From: an uncultured Chitinophagaceae bacterium
GTDB lineage: Bacteria > Bacteroidota > Bacteroidia > Chitinophagales > Chitinophagaceae
Reading direction: 5' to 3'
DNA: 9,656 nucleotides
Assembly: GCA_946885335.1 (NCBI GenBank)
Contig: CAMPGG010000116.1
Span: 1-9,656 of the forward strand
Shown here: piece by piece, positions 6,743-9,656 of the stretch
Position numbering within the stretch: position 1 is the first letter of the stretch
Layout: the number at the start of each line of letters is the position of its first letter
Translations under genes and position numbers: made by a program
The notes under the pieces: generated by a model
Database searches by the model: none
What the model saw: the letters and a program-made list of their open reading frames with translations, nothing else
What the model was told of the DNA's origin: nothing

Positions 6743-8950
6743 TTAATTTGCTAAACGCTTAATTGCATTGATCACCGTTTCCGGTTTTTCAAACTGGATG
6801 GCATGGCCGCTATTTACAATTTCATATTTTGAATTATTTCGTGCCTTTGCCCATTCTACAAGTTCATCTATCCATATCTTTTTCAATTGTTCAAACGTAG
6901 TCCATCCGCTGTAGCTTCCTGCAATCAATAATTCAATTTTACCTTTATAATTTTTGTCTGATAAACTTGCCTGGTACATAGTGGGCATCATGGCTGAAAA
7001 TTCATCTTCTGCCGCAAGATTATCACCAGTTCTCTCATTATAAATGCGGGTAAAAGCATCGGGATATTGCATCGCCATCTGATCATACACTTCTTTGGCT
7101 GCAGGATCTACTAACAATAATCCTTTTACTTCCTGAGGATACTTTGCAGCAAAAGCCCGGGCAAATGCACCGCCCCAACTCCAGCCACCGATTATATAGG
7201 GACCTTTAATGCCAGCTGTCACCAGTGCTTGTTTCAGTTCCTCTGCTACACGGTTTGCCGTTCGGGGTTTAGTGCAGGAAACAGAAGATAGATAACCCGG
7301 ACGATCATAGGTGATCACGGTCATAGTCTTAGACAATTCAGGAACAATGCTGTTCCAGCTATTGTGATTGCTGTTACCACCTGCTTCCAGCAAAACAACA
7401 GGCCCTTTGTTACCTGTTTTATACAAAACCATTTCATGTCCGTCCACTAATACTTTCAATGTATCAGGCCTTACCAGCATACCACTGATCATTGCCTTTG
7501 CATTGTTATTAGCAGAATCCAATTCAATTGATTTTTTATAATTTTCAATGGCCAAAGGAAAATTACCGGCACGCATCAACGCCTCGGCATAACTATCATA
7601 AACATTCGAAGAATTCGGAAACTGCTTAACATTTATTTCAAAAATTTTTAAAGCATCCTCCACATTGTTTTTATCATTCAGTAATTGATAGCCCCAGCTG
7701 TTTAACTGTCTTTCAGCACCTGCAAAATCAAATTGTTTTTTAGCATCCGGGTCCATTGACAAATAATATTGATAGGCATCCTTTACCGAACTGCCTGCTA
7801 TTTTTTGTCGCATGGTGTTAGAAAAACTATTCTTCTTTTCTTTCAAAGGCAGATCATACAAAACCGCAATGATATCTTTTAACAAAGGTTCAGTAGCCCC
7901 TTCCGTATTGTCAAGCAAAGCGATAAAGTTGCCGTCTTGCGGGAAACGGGCCAACTCAGAAAGAAAACCATTGATGCCACCGCTATGCCAGGTCATTGTT
8001 GCATGTTGGGTAGAATCTGCTTTTTCAAAATGCTTTACAAACCAACCATAAGCAACACTGTCTTTATCATTTTTAAAAAATGGAATTTCATTTACTTGCA
8101 GGTAGCCGGTAAATAATTTTTGATACATATCCTGCGGTATTAATTTGCCTTCATGCAATGCCTGGTTCCAGAGATACAAATCTTCAACAGTGGAATAAAG
8201 TGAACCTGCGGCGTAAGGCAAACTCATGTCCAGATAATCTGCATTTTCAAAACCATCCATCCGCCTAACATATCCTGAAGCACGCCTGTCAATCAGTTCT
8301 TCAGTTTTATCATAGCCCGTATGCTCCATGCCAAGCGGTTTTAGTATCCTTTCTTTCAAAACTACTTCGTAAGGTTTTTTAGTAACGGCTTCGATGATTG
8401 CACCTAAAATAAAATAGCCCGAATTGCTATAGGAAAATTTTGAGCCTGGTTTAAATTCCAAATCACCGCTGCAATAAACACGTACAAAATCACTGACTGA
8501 AAAATATTGTTTGCTATCCTGCCTGAAGAAATTGCGATTATCCGTATAGTTTGGCAAACCCGAAGAATGAGTGAGCAGGTGATGAACCGTAATGCTATCA
8601 CCGGTTTCTTTTCGGTAATTGGGTATATAGTGAGTAACTGGTTTTTGTAAATCAATTTTACCATCATTTACCAGTTGCATGATAAGCATAGAAGTAAACT
8701 GTTTGGAAACAGAACCTACCCTGAATTTTGTTTGCGTGGTATTAGGAATTTCCCATTCCATATTAGCCAGGCCAACGGCATTTTTATAAATCACATTGCC
8801 TTTCTCCGCAACCAGCACCGAACCATTAAACAGTTGCTGATCGGCATAATGTTTGACCACTGCATCAATTTTATCTGCTTTGCTTTGTGCGATTGAAGCA
8901 TATGCATTTAATAAAACAACCATTATGACCAGCACTTTATTTTTAATCAT
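6743..8950 (-). CDS. Exported beta-lactamase-fold / TPR / alpha-beta hydrolase fusion
   Basis: This is a 735-residue protein joining two unrelated serine hydrolases. The longest open frame starts at a TTG (8956), but the ATG at 8950 gives a clean signal peptide (MIKNKVLVIM..., cut near SIA/QS after residue 21) and is preferred. Domain 1 (about 25-368) is PF00144-like: SVSK with Ser80 and Lys83, HSSGLPNY (128-135), YSN 174-176, HSGG at 322-325. Residues about 412-481 form two TPR repeats (DALKIFEINVKQFPNS and YAEALMRAGNFPLAIENYKK). Domain 2 (about 497-735) is an alpha/beta hydrolase: LLEAGGNSNHNSW oxyanion region, YDRPGY, nucleophile elbow GWSWGG with Ser591, LLLVDP with candidate acid Asp615, and SGHAIQFEKP with His716. 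No frameshift or stop interrupts the joins. Both active sites look intact, so a two-step exported hydrolase is possible, but the substrate is unknown. It lies 60 bases after the NTF2-like gene. Confidence 0.93.
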   Translation of the reverse strand: MIKNKVLVIMVVLLNAYASIAQSKADKIDAVVKHYADQQLFNGSVLVAEKGNVIYKNAVGLANMEWEIPNTTQTKFRVGSVSKQFTSMLIMQLVNDGKIDLQKPVTHYIPNYRKETGDSITVHHLLTHSSGLPNYTDNRNFFRQDSKQYFSVSDFVRVYCSGDLEFKPGSKFSYSNSGYFILGAIIEAVTKKPYEVVLKERILKPLGMEHTGYDKTEELIDRRASGYVRRMDGFENADYLDMSLPYAAGSLYSTVEDLYLWNQALHEGKLIPQDMYQKLFTGYLQVNEIPFFKNDKDSVAYGWFVKHFEKADSTQHATMTWHSGGINGFLSELARFPQDGNFIALLDNTEGATEPLLKDIIAVLYDLPLKEKKNSFSNTMRQKIAGSSVKDAYQYYLSMDPDAKKQFDFAGAERQLNSWGYQLLNDKNNVEDALKIFEINVKQFPNSSNVYDSYAEALMRAGNFPLAIENYKKSIELDSANNNAKAMISGMLVRPDTLKVLVDGHEMVLYKTGNKGPVVLLEAGGNSNHNSWNSIVPELSKTMTVITYDRPGYLSSVSCTKPRTANRVAEELKQALVTAGIKGPYIIGGWSWGGAFARAFAAKYPQEVKGLLLVDPAAKEVYDQMAMQYPDAFTRIYNERTGDNLAAEDEFSAMMPTMYQASLSDKNYKGKIELLIAGSYSGWTTFEQLKKIWIDELVEWAKARNNSKYEIVNSGHAIQFEKPETVINAIKRLAN

Positions 8951-9010
8951 ACTCAATATTTGAATGATTCAATTATAATTTTTTTCTTTTGAAGATATTA
9001 TATCCTTCAA

Positions 9011-9511
9011 CTATTTGGTTGGCTTAACCTGTGGCCGGGGTTCTTTTCCAATAATATCAGCAAGCACTTTCCATTCTCCACCTTCTTTACCCATGGTAAG
9101 AATACCGGATCCATAATCTTCAAAAGGTTTTCCTTTATCATCTCCACGGCCATAAGACTTATAAGTTACCATAGCAGTGTTTTCATATTGGAATAATATG
9201 ATATCGTAGTATTTAAATTCGTCCACTTGCAGATTATTTGTAGTCTGCCTGGCATTCAAACCATCAAATTTTATGGGATTTCCATCATGTCCATGATAGA
9301 AATACCCTTTAGCCACTAAATTTTTTCTTTTACTGTCTCTTTCTTCTATGGTTGTCCAACCGGTGCTGGCTTTAACATAATCATCCATCAATTTTAGTAC
9401 TTCGGGTTGAGGTGGCTGGGATCCGTCAAAACGGATATCCATATCCTGGGCATGGCAAAAAGTATTTGCCGCTAGATTTACCAGCAAAAGAAACAAGATG
9501 TACTTTTTCAT
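9011..9511 (-). CDS. Small exported NTF2-like (SnoaL/DUF4440-type) protein
   Basis: This is a 166-residue protein with a signal peptide: MKK, a leucine-rich core, and probable cleavage at CHA/QD after residue 21. The phenylalanine before Cys19 argues against a lipobox. The mature part fits the layout of an NTF2-like cone fold as found in DUF4440 and SnoaL-like proteins: an N-terminal helix (EVLKLMDDYVKAST, 37-50), a central loop with FYHGHDGNPIKFDGL (71-85), then beta strands YYDIILFQYENTAMVTYKSY (101-120) and a terminal GGEWKVLADIIG (144-155), where the Gly-x-Trp-Lys-Val pattern is typical of the last strands. Such proteins may be enzymes or ligand-binding partners; no catalytic residue set can be named. 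It precedes the fusion protein gene by 60 bases and may be co-transcribed with it. Family assignment is by pattern and moderately confident. Confidence 0.85.
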   Translation of the reverse strand: MKKYILFLLLVNLAANTFCHAQDMDIRFDGSQPPQPEVLKLMDDYVKASTGWTTIEERDSKRKNLVAKGYFYHGHDGNPIKFDGLNARQTTNNLQVDEFKYYDIILFQYENTAMVTYKSYGRGDDKGKPFEDYGSGILTMGKEGGEWKVLADIIGKEPRPQVKPTK

Positions 9512-9559
9512 ATTTAAGGTTTTATAGTTTGATAAATATTTTATTTCTGTAAAGAATCA

Positions 9560-9656
9560 TTAAATGCTTTTTTCTTCGCGTTCCCGTGCAAACTCTGCCG
9601 GTTTTAATTTTTTGCTTTGATTTTTAAAGTAAACCGATGGCCACCATACCATGATG
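9560..9656 (-). CDS. 3' end of an unidentified gene, cut by the window edge
   Basis: An open frame enters from the right edge (first full codon at 9655) and ends at TAA 9562-9560, giving 31 residues that begin IMVWWPSVYFKN and end FAREREEKSI. An aromatic hydrophobic stretch followed by a lysine- and arginine-rich tail would suit a membrane protein whose C-terminus faces the cytoplasm, but this is a guess from a short fragment. It is on the same strand as all other genes and lies 48 bases upstream of the NTF2-like gene. That spacing matches the other gaps here, which supports it being the real end of the preceding gene. No family can be assigned. Confidence 0.55.
   Translation of the reverse strand, partial: IMVWWPSVYFKNQSKKLKPAEFAREREEKSI

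Noticed and set aside
8404..8667. Minus-strand 87-codon ORF inside the fusion gene
   Set aside because: It is an out-of-frame shadow of the beta-lactamase-type domain, which has intact motifs in the other frame.
5273..8950. The two PF00144 proteins as true beta-lactamases giving antibiotic resistance
   Set aside because: The SxxK and YxN motifs are shared by the whole family, the KTG box is replaced by HGG or HSGG as in esterase and peptidase members, and nothing in the context (such as an AmpR-type regulator) suggests resistance.
166..9511. A mobile, phage or defence island
   Set aside because: No transposase, integrase, terminal repeats, tRNA or nuclease genes are seen, and all complete genes fit ordinary exported or membrane protein families.

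Overview
This 9.66 kb window looks chromosomal and AT-rich. It probably comes from a Bacteroidota bacterium, most likely a Chitinophagaceae-type member of the order Chitinophagales. The reasons are the protein families present, the signal peptides that typically end in Ala-Gln, start codons preceded by A/T-rich sequence without a Shine-Dalgarno motif, and tandem serine hydrolases of the class C beta-lactamase fold. The genus-level placement is inference.

All eight complete genes, plus the 3' end of a ninth, lie on the minus strand, so the layout is read from right to left. First comes the last 31 codons of an unidentified protein (9560-9656). It is followed by a small exported NTF2-like protein (9011-9511) and a 735-residue exported fusion protein (6743-8950) with a class C beta-lactamase-type domain, two TPR repeats and an alpha/beta hydrolase. 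Next are a second exported beta-lactamase-fold serine hydrolase (5273-6652), a DUF418 polytopic membrane protein (3952-5214) and an exported PIG-L/LmbE-type deacetylase (3125-3907). The run ends with an exported esterase-D-type hydrolase (1964-3055), an exported protein with a zinc-peptidase HExxH motif (1103-1816) and a lipoprotein of uncertain family (166-1053).

Gaps between genes are 44 to 147 bases. I found no convincing hairpin terminator or Bacteroidota-type promoter in them, so the block may be transcribed as one or a few units, but the sequence does not prove this. There are no overlapping stop-start junctions between the long genes.

The common theme is export: every complete gene product carries a signal peptide, a lipobox or membrane segments, and five of the eight have recognisable hydrolase active-site motifs. 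This suggests an envelope or periplasmic set acting on esters, amides or peptides, but the sequence does not reveal a shared substrate. I see no RNA genes, mobile elements, CRISPR arrays, phage genes or defence genes. The most distinctive object is the three-part fusion at 6743-8950. I do not see clear evidence of a new multi-gene system; the rest looks like ordinary accessory metabolism.
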